Below are positions 25,414-34,064 of a stretch of DNA of 64,000 nucleotides, in pieces. How positions within the stretch are numbered: the first letter of the stretch is position 1; each line of letters begins with the position of its first letter. The position numbers and the translations under genes were made by a program. A model generated the notes under the pieces. The model was not told the origin of the DNA. It was given only the letters and a program-made list of their open reading frames with translations, and ran no database searches. The stretch lies in NCBI GenBank assembly GCA_024653215.1, contig JANLFU010000002.1:83337-147336 (forward strand). The letters are read 5' to 3'. The stretch is from Candidatus Saccharicenans sp. Lineage in GTDB: Bacteria > Acidobacteriota > Aminicenantia > Aminicenantales > Saccharicenantaceae.

Positions 25414-25437
25414 ATATATGAAAACTTATTCATATAT
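25414..25437. repeat. 24-bp palindrome, copy A (ATATATGAA-N6-TTCATATAT)
   Basis: Nine-base inverted arms with the six-base centre AACTTA. The same arms and spacing occur at 49207-49230 and 62539-62562. This copy lies between two convergent genes, away from any recognised promoter. The size and symmetry are those of a TetR-type operator. Confidence 0.7.
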
Positions 25438-25606
25438 CTGTTGCCCGAGTTTTTCTTCTTTCTTCCCCGAGTCCGGACGGGGTTCCAGGGTCGGTTGATT
25501 TTTCCGGGTAAATACTAACTAAAGGGGCTATGAACGGCCGGCCGGGGCCCGGCAATAATTTGTGGATATTCTTCCGCCAGCCGGCCTGTCCCGGTCAGGT
25601 CCTGGC

Positions 25607-26950
25607 TCAGCCGATGAGCTTTCTGGCTTCCAGGTAAAAACGCTTTTCCCAGGCCTCGCCCATGGAGAAAGTCTTGCGGGGCAGGGCTCCGTCCAGGATG
25701 ACCGTGGGGAAAAGCTGGCACTTGTCCATGGCCGGAAGGTAAAAGCCCAGGTTCCCGGGTTTCTGGCGGCTGAGGTTCAGCAGCGAGTCATCGCCGTGAA
25801 CGTAATCCAGGCCCGAAGCTTCCTTCTTTTTCAGGTAATCATCCAGGAAGGCCTGGAGGCTGCCCACGGTCAGGTTGTGTTTCGGTTGCAGGAACCTTAT
25901 GGAATGGAAGCTGTTCTGCCCGACCAGTCCGGCTATCTGTTCCTGGTTCCGGCGGGCATTGACTGCCTGTTTCATTTCTTCAAAATCGTGGTGTTCCCGC
26001 AGTTCCACCCGGCCGTTGAAGAACTCCACCAGGTTCGGGACCAGGTTGTCCGGTTGGCGGACCTCAAACAGCACCCGGTGAATCGGCTCGAAGACCAGGG
26101 ACTCGTCGTGCAGGTTGACCACCTCCACCAGGGCATAACGCAGGGGAGAGTTCCGCAGGTCTTCCGGGTTGCGGGCTGCGGCCTTGGCCCTTTCCCAGAT
26201 GGTCTTGGCCGTGGCCAGGGAGTGGTTGCCGTCGCCCACGGCGAACAGCAGCAGGGGAGTATTGTCTGGCAATCCGTATTTTTTCTGGAATTCCCCGGGG
26301 CTGGCCAGGCGCTGGAGACCGTCCATGACCATTTTTTCCACCTCCGGCCGGTCGACCAGGAAGCCGCGCAGCCGCCCGGAGTTGAACATCAGCTCGAACT
26401 CGTACAGCCGGCTGAGCTCCCGGCTGTGGTCGGCGGCCGGGCCAATCAGCAGGTGGTCCGGGTCATCAACGAGAATCATGATGTGGGGGGCCTCCAGGGC
26501 CGCTCCCTCTCTTATCTTCACCCGGGGCGGAATTCTTTCGATGATGGTGCCCTCGGTGGCCCGGATGAGGCTGCTTGCCCTGGGATTGTAGTCGTAGGCC
26601 TCCAGGTCCAGGCAGAAGAGAAGTCCCCGCCGCCAGCCATGGGCGGTTTCTCGCTCGACGTAAATCATTCCGGATACCTCCCGGAAAAGCCCGCGGCCCA
26701 GGTAGTCCTTCATGGCGGCCTGGATCCTGGCGATTCGCGCCTCTTTATCCGGAGAGTTCAGGTAAACTTCGGGGTAGATCAGGTGCAGCGTTGACGGGGC
26801 TTCCCCGACCAGCTCTTCCACCCTTTTCCAGTATTCCGGTTCCGAGGTGTACTGGTCGCAGGCAATCACCGACCACTTCTGAAGGTCCAGGCCCTCTGCC
26901 GGCAGCAGGATTTCCGGGATGGCCATTCCCAGAGAACTGAAAATTTTCAT
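25607..26950 (-). CDS. DUF1015 family protein
   Basis: 447 aa. The start MKIFSSLGMAIPEILLPA and the segment WSVIACDQYTSEPEYW are typical of the family, as are FAVGDGNHSLATAK (~245) and VVNLHDESLVFEPIHRVLF (~285). DUF1015 proteins are widespread in clostridia, Acidobacteriota and other anaerobes, often near serine or glycolysis genes, but have no assigned reaction. The GDGNHS motif is conserved and suggests an enzymatic or ligand site. ATG 26950 has AGGAAAGG upstream. It is single on the minus strand, divergent from the acyl-CoA dehydrogenase. Confidence 0.85.
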   Translation of the reverse strand: MKIFSSLGMAIPEILLPAEGLDLQKWSVIACDQYTSEPEYWKRVEELVGEAPSTLHLIYPEVYLNSPDKEARIARIQAAMKDYLGRGLFREVSGMIYVERETAHGWRRGLLFCLDLEAYDYNPRASSLIRATEGTIIERIPPRVKIREGAALEAPHIMILVDDPDHLLIGPAADHSRELSRLYEFELMFNSGRLRGFLVDRPEVEKMVMDGLQRLASPGEFQKKYGLPDNTPLLLFAVGDGNHSLATAKTIWERAKAAARNPEDLRNSPLRYALVEVVNLHDESLVFEPIHRVLFEVRQPDNLVPNLVEFFNGRVELREHHDFEEMKQAVNARRNQEQIAGLVGQNSFHSIRFLQPKHNLTVGSLQAFLDDYLKKKEASGLDYVHGDDSLLNLSRQKPGNLGFYLPAMDKCQLFPTVILDGALPRKTFSMGEAWEKRFYLEARKLIG

Positions 26951-27264
26951 CTTATGAATCCTTTCCTGTTTCAGGAATATGAAGTTTTTTTATATAACAA
27001 CCGACGGCATTTTTCAATTCCCGCAGCCTGACCGGAGGGGTTTACGAGCGGTCGAAAACGGCCCGGTGGCCGCCAGAGTTCTGGTTCTGGGCCGGCAAGT
27101 AACCTTTCGGTATTTCCAGAAGTAATGTTGAGCCATTTTTGTCGGACTCCCGTCGATCTATTTAACTTCACGGGCCATGTTTTAGGATTTGACAAAAGCC
27201 GGCCGATAAACTATAAAAGCTCATCATCAGGGCTTAATAAATTTACATAACAGTGAGGTGCGAT
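26951..27264. other. Divergent intergenic region DUF1015 / acyl-CoA dehydrogenase
   Basis: 314 bp. The plus-strand promoter at 27189-27217 is clear. For the minus-strand gene I see only AT-rich sequence near 26981-27000. Short GC-rich inverted repeats occur around 27058-27095. No gene was recognised. Confidence 0.5.
27189..27217 (+). promoter_or_regulatory. Sigma70 promoter of the acyl-CoA dehydrogenase
   Basis: TTGACA (27189-27194), 17-bp spacer, TATAAA (27212-27217). Confidence 0.7.
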
Positions 27265-28419
27265 GTGATTTCCTTTGAGCTTACCGAAGAACTTAAAGCC
27301 TTGCAGGACATGGCCCACTCCTTTGCCGAAAAGGAGATGAGGCCCAAGGCCGCCCTCTACGACCGGGAGGAAAAATTCCCGGAAGAGGTCATGCAGAAGG
27401 CTTTCGAGGCCGGTTTCCTGACCTGCAATGTTCCGGTGGAATACGGCGGCGGCGGGCTGAGCGACCTGGAAGTGGCCATAATCTCGGAAGAGCTGGCCTG
27501 GGGCTGCGCCGGCATGTACACCACCATGATGGCCAACTCCCTGGCCTTCACTCCAATCATCCTCTTCGGCAGCGAAGAGCAGAAGCAGAAATTCCTGACT
27601 CCCTTTTCCCGGAAGATGGCCTTTGCTTCCTACTGCCTGACCGAAAGGGAGGCAGGCTCGGATACCTCGGCCATCAAGACCATTGCCCGAAAAGATGGCT
27701 CCGATTACGTGATCAACGGTTCCAAGTGTTTCATCACCAACGGCGGGGTGGCCAGCCTGTACGTGGTCTTCGCCAATGCCGCCCCGGAGAAGGGAGCCCG
27801 CGGTATAACTGCCTTCATAGTTCCCCGCGAGACTCCTGGAATAACCATCGGCAAGATTGAAGACAAGATGGGTCACCGGGCCTCCAACACCGCCGAGATT
27901 TTCTTCGAGGACGTCCGGGTGCCGGCCGAGAACATCATCGGCCGGGTGGGCCAGGGCTTCCTGATTGCCATGAGAACCTTCGACCGCACCCGCTCGGCCG
28001 TGGGCGCGGCCGGGGTCGGCCTGGCCCGGGCGGCCCTGGAGTACGCCGTGGATTACGCCAAGACCCGGGTCCAGTTCGGCCAGCCCATCGCCACCTTCCA
28101 GGCCATCGGCTTCAAGATTGCCCAGATGGCCATGGAAATAGAGGCGGCCCGGCTGCTGGTCTGGAAGGCGGCCTGGATGGTTGATAAAGGCCTGCCCTGC
28201 GGGCTGAACTCGGCCATGGCCAAGTGCTTCGGCTCCGACCTGGCCATGTGGGCCTCGCTCGAAGCCCTGCAGATCCTGGGTGGTTACGGTTACATGAAGG
28301 ACTACCCGGTGGAAAAGCTGGTCCGCGACGCCAAGCTGCTCCAGATTTACGAGGGCACCAACGAGATTCAGCGCCTGGTGATTTCGCGGGAAGTGATCGG
28401 ACCGATAATCAGGAAGTAA
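27265..28419 (+). CDS. Acyl-CoA dehydrogenase
   Basis: 384 aa from GTG 27265, preceded by GAGGTG with a 4-base gap. A GTG at 27253 overlaps that site and is less likely. The N-terminal helical domain is followed by the FAD/substrate segment YCLTEREAGSDTSAI (~130), the beta domain ending EIFFEDVRVPAENIIG (~215), and the C-terminal helices with GYGYMKDYPVEKLVRDAKLLQI and IYEGTNEIQR, whose first Glu is the catalytic base in short/medium-chain enzymes (~361). It oxidises acyl-CoA to enoyl-CoA and passes electrons to ETF. No ETF or thiolase genes are adjacent, so the chain length and the direction of the pathway are unknown. Confidence 0.92.
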   Translation: MISFELTEELKALQDMAHSFAEKEMRPKAALYDREEKFPEEVMQKAFEAGFLTCNVPVEYGGGGLSDLEVAIISEELAWGCAGMYTTMMANSLAFTPIILFGSEEQKQKFLTPFSRKMAFASYCLTEREAGSDTSAIKTIARKDGSDYVINGSKCFITNGGVASLYVVFANAAPEKGARGITAFIVPRETPGITIGKIEDKMGHRASNTAEIFFEDVRVPAENIIGRVGQGFLIAMRTFDRTRSAVGAAGVGLARAALEYAVDYAKTRVQFGQPIATFQAIGFKIAQMAMEIEAARLLVWKAAWMVDKGLPCGLNSAMAKCFGSDLAMWASLEALQILGGYGYMKDYPVEKLVRDAKLLQIYEGTNEIQRLVISREVIGPIIRK

Positions 28420-28440
28420 GCGGTTTCTGGAAGATAAAAA

Positions 28441-28472
28441 AAGGGCCTCTTCCGAGGCCCTTGTTCATTTTT
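28441..28472. terminator. Bidirectional rho-independent terminator
   Basis: Perfect 9-bp stem AAGGGCCTC / GAGGCCCTT with loop TTCC. It is flanked by an A-run on the left and a T-rich tract on the right, so it serves both the acyl-CoA dehydrogenase and the convergent exbD. Confidence 0.88.
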
Positions 28473-28504
28473 GGTTAAGAAAAAAGGAAAACAGGTGGGG
28501 GATA

Positions 28505-28891
28505 TTACTCTTCGAATTTCTCGGGGATGATAGCCAGTGTTTCTACGCCAGCGCCTTTGCAGATATCCATGACTTCCATGACCTTGCTGAAGGGCAGCTT
28601 GGCATCGGCCCGGATGAAGATGGTCTTATCCTGGCGGGCCGCATACAGACGGCGCAGCTCTTCCAGGAGCATCCTGAGCTCCAGCGGGTTTCTCTGTATT
28701 TCAACCTGGTCATTTTTCTTAACGGTCAGAACGATGACGTTGGGGTCCTGGCCGCCTTTGCTCTCAGCCTGGACTTCGGGCAGCTTGGCATCGATGCCCA
28801 TCTGAACCATGGGAGTGATAACCATGAAGATGATCAATAAGACGAGTAAGACATCGCACAGCGGAACGACATTGGGTTCTGCTTTCGCCAT
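28505..28891 (-). CDS. exbD: ExbD/TolR family biopolymer transport protein
   Basis: 128 aa. A short cytoplasmic start MAKAEPNVVPLCDV contains the conserved Asp at the beginning of the single membrane helix (VLLVLLIIFMVITPMVQMG). A periplasmic domain follows with IFIRADAKLPFSKVMEVMD, typical of ExbD/TolR. It works with an ExbB/TolQ ring to couple proton flow to TonB- or Tol-type work on the outer membrane. No exbB, tolQ or tonB gene is adjacent, so this copy is an orphan in the window. Start ATG 28891 has AAGGAGGAG upstream. Confidence 0.9.
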   Translation of the reverse strand: MAKAEPNVVPLCDVLLVLLIIFMVITPMVQMGIDAKLPEVQAESKGGQDPNVIVLTVKKNDQVEIQRNPLELRMLLEELRRLYAARQDKTIFIRADAKLPFSKVMEVMDICKGAGVETLAIIPEKFEE

Positions 28892-28920
28892 ACTCTCCTC
28901 CTTAAAGTTGTTAGAAAATG

Positions 28921-28949
28921 ATTTTATTGCAAACTGCGGGCTTTGTCAA
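28921..28949 (-). promoter_or_regulatory. Sigma70 promoter of exbD
   Basis: On the minus strand TTGACA (28949-28944), 17-bp spacer, TAAAAT (28926-28921), about 30 bp before the start codon. Confidence 0.7.
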
Positions 28950-29022
28950 TTAAAAATCCTGTCCGCCTGCAATTTTTTAGAAGCTATTCTCTCAGATTTT
29001 TAACCCGGAAGCAACAGGTGGT

Positions 29023-29051
29023 TTGAATTTTTTTCCATGACGGGTTATATT
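29023..29051 (+). promoter_or_regulatory. Sigma70 promoter of the TIGR04076-type gene
   Basis: TTGAAT (29023-29028), 17-bp spacer, TATATT (29046-29051). The start codon is at 29070, so the leader would be about 12 nt and includes GGAGGAGG. Confidence 0.6.
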
Positions 29052-29069
29052 CATGGTGGAGGAGGAGGG

Positions 29070-29342
29070 ATGAAAGACTTAAAAGTGGAAGTGGTGGAGG
29101 TTATCTCCCGCTGCGGCGCCCGGCACAAGCCCGGCGATTGCTTTTACATCAGGGGAGAAGGGATGCTGGAGGTCCCCGAGGGCAAGAAGGTCTGCCTGTA
29201 TGCCCTGAACAGCCTTTTTCCTTTCCTGACCGCCAAGCAGCGCCAGGACGAGCTGCCCCAGGACGACTGGATCGCCGAAACCGAAATTCTGACCTGTCCC
29301 GACCCTAAAGGCGTCAGGTTCAGGATCACCGCGCTCGACTGA
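29070..29342 (+). CDS. TIGR04076 family small protein
   Basis: 90 aa from ATG 29070, directly after GGAGGAGGG. An in-frame start at 29037 overlaps the promoter -10 and is rejected. The sequence VEVVEVISRCGARHKPGDCFYI, the LYALNSLFPFL core and the DWIAETEILTCPDP end match the TIGR04076 pattern. These are small proteins of anaerobes with conserved Cys and no assigned function. Four Cys are present, two of them (SRC, GDC) in the N-terminal part. It is a single-gene unit 94 bp ahead of cstA. Confidence 0.75.
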   Translation: MKDLKVEVVEVISRCGARHKPGDCFYIRGEGMLEVPEGKKVCLYALNSLFPFLTAKQRQDELPQDDWIAETEILTCPDPKGVRFRITALD

Positions 29343-29363
29343 GCGGGCGCTGGCCGCAGCTCT

Positions 29364-29392
29364 TTGATTTTTGCCTCCGGCTGTGGTATATC
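29364..29392 (+). promoter_or_regulatory. Putative sigma70 promoter of cstA
   Basis: TTGATT (29364-29369), 17-bp spacer, TATATC (29387-29392), 45 bp before ATG 29437. Confidence 0.5.
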
Positions 29393-29436
29393 TCTGTCTA
29401 TTTTTTCCGGGACCGACTCGCTGACCGGAGGACAAG

Positions 29437-31197
29437 ATGAACGTCCTGCTCCTGCTGCTCATAGCCATAATATTGTTTGTCCTGGCCGGACGTTTTTATG
29501 CCGGTTACCTTTCCCGAAAGCTCGGGGAGGACCCGGCCCAGCCCACCCCGGCCGTCACCTGCAACGACGGGCGGGACTACGTGCCCACCAGGAACTACAT
29601 CGTCTTTGCCCATCATTTCTCGGCCATCGCCGGGGCCGGGCCCATCCTGGGTCCGACCATGGCCCTGCTTTACGGCTACGTTCCGGCCTGGCTGTGGATT
29701 GTCTTCGGCGGCATCTTCATCGGGGCCGTCCATGACTTCAGCGCCCTCTTCGTTAGCATGAGAGAGGGCGGGCGGTCGATGGCCGAGGTAGCCCGCCGCA
29801 CCCTGGGACCGGCCGGCTTCAACCTGTTCATCGGTTTTACCATCGTCATGATCGTCCTGGTGACTTCTTCCTTTCTCAATGCCACTTCCATCTCGCTGAC
29901 CTCCCTCTGGCCCCTGGCCAAGATCGGGGTCAAAGAAGGGGAGACCTTCCTCAAGACGGTGGTGGTTGACGGCGTGGTCATGGGCCGCATCGGGGGCATC
30001 GCCTCCATGTCGGTCATCATCATCACCCTGAGTTCGCCGCTGCTGGGCTGGCTGCTTTATAAAAAAAGGATGAAAACCGCCCTGGCCTACCTGCTGGCCC
30101 TGGCCATCGGGGTGGTTTCGGTCGTGGCCGGTATTCACTACCCGGTTACCCTGAGCCCCAGGACCTGGATGATAATAATTTCCATTTACGTGCTGATAGC
30201 GGCCGGGGTGCCGGTCTGGGTGATTCTCCAGCCCCGGGATTTTATCAACGTCCAGATCCTCTATGGGGGAATAATCCTCCTGGTTCTGTCGGTCTTCAAC
30301 ACCGGCTTCCACGGCCTGAAGGTGACCATCCCGGCCTTTAACCTGCAGGAGGGCATTCAAAACCTGGGACTGATCTGGCCGATGATGTTCTGCACCATTG
30401 CCTGCGGGGCCATCTCCGGCTTTCATGCCCTGGTGGCCGGCGGAACCACCTGCAAGCAACTGCCATGCGAGAAGGATGCCCGCCGGGTGGGTTATAACGC
30501 CATGCTGCTGGAGTCGGTCCTGGCTGTCTGCGTGGTCCTGGCGGTGGGAGCGGCCCTGGGCTTCGGCGATTACAAATCGATTGTCTGGCCGCAGGACCCG
30601 GCTGTCAAATCCAATCCCATCCTTGGCTTTTCGCTGGCTGCCGGGCATTTATTCAACCTGGGCCTGGGAATTCCGGTGGCCCTGGGCACCATATTCGGCA
30701 TCCTGCTGGTGGAAGGCTTCGTGGTCACCACCCTGGACGCGGCCGTGCGGCTAAACCGTTACCTTTTTGAAGAGCTGTGGTCGATAGTCTTCAAAAATCC
30801 TCCCCGCTTCTTAAAGAATTACTGGATTAATTCGGGACTGGCGGTGCTGCTGATGTGGGCTCTGGCCTATTCCAACGCCTTCAACGTCCTCTGGCCCATC
30901 TTCGGCACGGCCAACCAGCTGCTGGCCGCCCTGACCCTGTTTGCCGTCTCGGCCTGGCTGCTGCTAAGGCGCCGGCCCAACTGGTTCACCCTGGTGCCAG
31001 GAATTTTCATGCTGCTGACCACCCTGGCTTCGCTGGTCATCCTGATGCGGTCCTACTGGTTGAAGAAAAATTACATACTGCTGGCCGCCGACTGGTTGCT
31101 GCTGGGACTGGCCGCGGGCGTTATAGTCCTGTTTGCCAGGACATTTTCAGGACGCGGGCAGAGGAAACCGCACCAGGCCACGGAGACCGGTGGCTGA
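29437..31197 (+). CDS. cstA: CstA family peptide/pyruvate transporter (carbon starvation protein)
   Basis: 586 aa, hydrophobic throughout with about 15-16 membrane helices. Family signatures are GRDYVPTRNYIVFAHHFSAI (~48-67), AGAGPILGPTMALLYGY, GGIFIGAVHDFSALFVSMR (~90-108) and CGAISGFHALVAGGTTCKQL (~325). It is shorter than E. coli CstA (about 700 aa) because the C-terminal region is reduced, a form common in anaerobes. CstA proteins import pyruvate or peptides and are usually induced on carbon limitation. No Crp/Cra-type site was recognised. It converges with the ACT-domain gene (12-bp gap). Confidence 0.9.
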   Translation: MNVLLLLLIAIILFVLAGRFYAGYLSRKLGEDPAQPTPAVTCNDGRDYVPTRNYIVFAHHFSAIAGAGPILGPTMALLYGYVPAWLWIVFGGIFIGAVHDFSALFVSMREGGRSMAEVARRTLGPAGFNLFIGFTIVMIVLVTSSFLNATSISLTSLWPLAKIGVKEGETFLKTVVVDGVVMGRIGGIASMSVIIITLSSPLLGWLLYKKRMKTALAYLLALAIGVVSVVAGIHYPVTLSPRTWMIIISIYVLIAAGVPVWVILQPRDFINVQILYGGIILLVLSVFNTGFHGLKVTIPAFNLQEGIQNLGLIWPMMFCTIACGAISGFHALVAGGTTCKQLPCEKDARRVGYNAMLLESVLAVCVVLAVGAALGFGDYKSIVWPQDPAVKSNPILGFSLAAGHLFNLGLGIPVALGTIFGILLVEGFVVTTLDAAVRLNRYLFEELWSIVFKNPPRFLKNYWINSGLAVLLMWALAYSNAFNVLWPIFGTANQLLAALTLFAVSAWLLLRRRPNWFTLVPGIFMLLTTLASLVILMRSYWLKKNYILLAADWLLLGLAAGVIVLFARTFSGRGQRKPHQATETGG

Positions 31198-31209
31198 TGG
31201 CCGGATTTC

Positions 31210-31605
31210 TTATTGCAGGGTTTTCAGGGCCTTCTTGTTGTTGCTGGTCTTAAAAACCAGGAGCGTCCTTCCGGCGCCGGCCGAGGAGCCATAGGAGTAC
31301 TTGATATCGATGACCGCTCCGCCCAGCAGGGCGCCGATTTCCGCTCCCACCCCGATGCGGTCGGTCACTTCAACCGTGATGACCCGGGTGACTTTTATCT
31401 TGTAGCGAAGCGCCTTCAGGGCCGCTTCTGCCTTCTTGTTGTCGGAGGTGATCAAGCGGAAGTGCCCCTTGTCTTCTTCTGAATAAACAAAGTAAGCTCT
31501 CAGGTTTATTCCGGCGTTGGCCAGGGTGCCCAGGACCCGTCCGAAAATGCCGGGCTCGTTGGGAGTGATGACATGCAGTTCGGTTTCTTCCTTGACCACG
31601 TTCAC
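31210..31605 (-). CDS. ACT-domain protein (two ACT units)
   Basis: 131 aa from GTG 31605, with AGGAG 7 bases upstream. Unit one starts ELHVITPNEPGIFGRVLGTLANAGINLRAYF. Unit two, about residues 70-131, is RVITVEVTDRIGVGAEIGALLGGAVIDIKYSYG. Tandem stand-alone ACT proteins bind amino acids at domain interfaces and usually act as regulators. The target here is not evident from the neighbours (cstA convergent, amidotransferase divergent). Start and length fit the family. Confidence 0.8.
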   Translation of the reverse strand: MNVVKEETELHVITPNEPGIFGRVLGTLANAGINLRAYFVYSEEDKGHFRLITSDNKKAEAALKALRYKIKVTRVITVEVTDRIGVGAEIGALLGGAVIDIKYSYGSSAGAGRTLLVFKTSNNKKALKTLQ

Positions 31606-31750
31606 CTTGTTTCTCCTTTTCTCCTGATCTCGGTTAACAGGTCCGCAGAATAAGTCTCACTATAAAATTTTATTAATTCACCATCAACCTATTTTTTTTA
31701 CAGTATTTTGATTATAATTTCAACCAATTTTATCAAAAAAGAAGGCAAGG

Positions 31751-32431
31751 ATGAAAAAACTGGCCATCATCGATAACTCCCTCTGGCCGGATAGCTACAA
31801 CCCGGTCGAAGACTGGACGGCTCACATCGACCTGCCGTATCGCTCTTTCCGGGCGGTGGACGGTTACCTGCCGGACCTGGATGATGGCTACACCCACCTG
31901 ATCCTGACCGGCTCCGAGGCTTCGATCGTCAACCTCGATCCGTGGGCGCTGGCCGAGGCCGTCCTGGTGAAAGAAGCGGTTGAACGGGGCCTGACCGTTC
32001 TCGGAAGCTGCTACGGTCACCAGCTTTTGGCCCTGGCCCTGGCCGGTCCGGCCTGCGTCAGGAGGGCCGAACGTCCGGAGATAGGCTGGGGCGAGGTGGA
32101 AATCCTCAAACCCGACCCGCTCCTCGGCCCGGCCGGGCGGCTTTATGTTTTTTCTTCTCACTACGATGAAGTCTGTAACCTGGATGAAAGCCGGTTTGAG
32201 ATCCTGGCCCGCAGCCAATACTGCCAGGTCCAGGCCTTCAGGTTGAAGGGAAAAAATGTCTGGGGACTCCAGGCCCATCCCGAAATTGACCCCGCCTCGG
32301 CCATCCGGCTCCTTGGTGGCATGCTGGAAAAAGGTTTTTCGTGGCAGGAACTCATCAGGGAAGCCCTCAACTCCACTCCCCGGGATGACCGCTGGATAGA
32401 GGTCATCAGCCGCAATTTTGTTTCCCTGTAA
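31751..32431 (+). CDS. Class I glutamine amidotransferase-like protein
   Basis: 226 aa. A GATase1 fold with nucleophile elbow LGSCYGHQLLALAL (Cys ~87) and catalytic His/Glu in GLQAHPEID (~175). It resembles the stand-alone group that includes GuaA-like N-terminal domains and gamma-glutamyl hydrolases (IGWGEVEIL, YVFSSHYDEV). No partner synthetase is adjacent, so the acceptor reaction is unknown. AAGGCAAGG precedes ATG 31751. A TATAAT at 31713-31718 may be the -10. Confidence 0.75.
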   Translation: MKKLAIIDNSLWPDSYNPVEDWTAHIDLPYRSFRAVDGYLPDLDDGYTHLILTGSEASIVNLDPWALAEAVLVKEAVERGLTVLGSCYGHQLLALALAGPACVRRAERPEIGWGEVEILKPDPLLGPAGRLYVFSSHYDEVCNLDESRFEILARSQYCQVQAFRLKGKNVWGLQAHPEIDPASAIRLLGGMLEKGFSWQELIREALNSTPRDDRWIEVISRNFVSL

Positions 32432-32457
32432 ATTAAGAAAAAGATATCCGATTTTTC

Positions 32458-32486
32458 TTGACAACCGGGGTATTTTTTTATTAAAT
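32458..32486 (+). promoter_or_regulatory. Sigma70 promoter of the PKD/barrel protein
   Basis: TTGACA (32458-32463), 17-bp spacer, TTAAAT (32481-32486). AGGAGG follows at 32509-32514. Confidence 0.7.
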
Positions 32487-32522
32487 GAAAGAGCCAGATA
32501 ATAAAAAAAGGAGGTAGTGCTG

Positions 32523-34013
32523 ATGAAAATCAGAAAGATGGCAATTTTCATGGTAATCGTTCTGGTCTTGATTTTTACCCTTGAAGCTGCTGCCCAAGCC
32601 AAGAAGATCAACAATATCGGACAGTATACGTTTGCCAGAGTCAGGGGAAAGATTCCGACCCCGGAAGTCATGAAGATGCTGGTTGACCGCTATGCGGCCG
32701 ACATCAAGACCGGGTTCGAACAGGCCGGTTATGGCTTTCTCTATGAACCGTTCATCAACCAGTTGAAGACGGCCCAGTTTGAGGACACCACCTGGAACAT
32801 CGGTGAGACCGTCAAGTGGATGCTGTTCAGGTCCCACGGCAAGGTGAAAGTTTCCGGAGAGCTGGAGTGGGCCGGAAAGAAACCGGTTGAGGTCTTTGCG
32901 GTCAAGGTCAAGGAAGGTTATAAGACCTACACCTTCATCATCCCCAAGCCCTGCGGCAACATCGCCTTCAAGGACATGGTGGAAGAAATCCCCGAGGCCA
33001 TCTGCTCCCTGAAAGTGTCGCCGGCCAAGGCCAACATCAATGACCCCATCACCGTCGACATGAGCGGCACCCAGTTTGCCAAGAGCATGAAGGTTGAGAT
33101 TTTCGACAAGCAGGGCACCAGGGTGGCCAGCAAGGACCTGACCCCCGAGGGAGCCAAGTGGCAGACCAAGCTGGACAAGCCCGGCGAGTATGTCTTCAAG
33201 GGCTCGGCCATTAACCTGGCTGGCAAGCCGTCGGCCAATCCCTGCGAGGGCAAGGTTTACATCAATTATCCGCCCGTGGCCAAGGTTGCTCCTTCCTGCA
33301 CCGATTGCACCAACATGTACGGCAAGCCCCTGACCTTTGACGCTTCCGGTTCTTCCGACCCGGACGGCGAGGTAACCAGGGTGGTCTTTGAACTCCAGGA
33401 CGCCAACGGCCAGGTAATTGACTCTTTCAATGACACCGAAAAACCCTTTACCTGGGAAAAGACCCTCTACAAGGAAGGAACCTTCACCGTCAGCACCACC
33501 GCCTACGATAACGACGGCGCCGTTTCCTCGGCCTCCGAGGATTCCAGGAAATCCTTCACCGTCACCAGGAAAAAGTTCTTCGGCCTGATTGAGCTTGGCC
33601 CGATGCTGGCTCATGGCGGCGACCAGTACGACCTGCCCAGCTATGCCCTCTACCTGTACCTCAGGCCCGGCTTCTTCTACTGGATCAACCCGGACAAGGT
33701 CAGCCTGACCATGACCGCCGGTGCCGGACTGCCGCTCAAGGGCGATCCCTGGAAGGCCATCATCATGGCTGAAATGCTGGCCAATTTCCACTTCGGCAAG
33801 GTTTACCTGGGTATCGGACCCGGATTCACCACCAAGGAACTGAGCAGCCTCTACAACCGCAAGAGCGGTGTTGATGCCGTCGGCCAGCTTGGAATTACCC
33901 TGTTCAACAACTACGTCAGGATGAGCCACCTGTTCTTCGAGTTCAGGGCCCCCATCGGCCGCAACTTCGAAGACCATCACAAGATGGGCCTGGGCTTCAG
34001 ATACTGCTTCTAA
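32523..34013 (+). CDS. Secreted protein with PKD domain and C-terminal outer-membrane-type barrel
   Basis: 496 aa from ATG 32523 (AGGAGG 8 bases upstream). It has a Sec signal (residues 1-26, ending AAAQA). A novel N-terminal region to ~150 is followed by an Ig-like segment (~165-250), then a PKD domain (~255-350) with PVAKVAPS, LTFDASGSSDPDGEV and STTAYDNDGAVSSASE. The last ~140 residues alternate hydrophobic and polar positions and end GLGFRYCF, an aromatic terminus typical of outer-membrane beta strands. The specific function is unknown. The strong promoter, good ribosome-binding site and strong terminator suggest an abundant envelope protein. Confidence 0.7.
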   Translation: MKIRKMAIFMVIVLVLIFTLEAAAQAKKINNIGQYTFARVRGKIPTPEVMKMLVDRYAADIKTGFEQAGYGFLYEPFINQLKTAQFEDTTWNIGETVKWMLFRSHGKVKVSGELEWAGKKPVEVFAVKVKEGYKTYTFIIPKPCGNIAFKDMVEEIPEAICSLKVSPAKANINDPITVDMSGTQFAKSMKVEIFDKQGTRVASKDLTPEGAKWQTKLDKPGEYVFKGSAINLAGKPSANPCEGKVYINYPPVAKVAPSCTDCTNMYGKPLTFDASGSSDPDGEVTRVVFELQDANGQVIDSFNDTEKPFTWEKTLYKEGTFTVSTTAYDNDGAVSSASEDSRKSFTVTRKKFFGLIELGPMLAHGGDQYDLPSYALYLYLRPGFFYWINPDKVSLTMTAGAGLPLKGDPWKAIIMAEMLANFHFGKVYLGIGPGFTTKELSSLYNRKSGVDAVGQLGITLFNNYVRMSHLFFEFRAPIGRNFEDHHKMGLGFRYCF

Positions 34014-34031
34014 TACGCGCTGCACATATCG

Positions 34032-34064
34032 GGGGGCGGCTTCGAGCCGCCCCCTTTTCTTTTT
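34032..34064 (+). terminator. Rho-independent terminator after the PKD/barrel gene
   Basis: Stem GGGGGCGGCT / AGCCGCCCCC with a 3-base loop, followed by TTTTCTTTTT, 18 bp after the stop codon. Confidence 0.88.

Noticed and set aside
28505..28891. ExbD as part of a TonB or Tol cluster
   Set aside because: No exbB, tolQ, tonB, tolB or pal gene is within reach on either side, so no cluster can be claimed.
29398..30648. Minus-strand open frame (416 codons) opposite cstA
   Set aside because: It is antisense to a clear membrane transporter, with a His/Asp/Gln-rich composition that comes from complementing hydrophobic codons.
32481..34025. Minus-strand open frame (514 codons) opposite the PKD/barrel gene
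   Set aside because: The plus strand has a promoter, ribosome-binding site, signal peptide and terminator. The antisense product has no family features.
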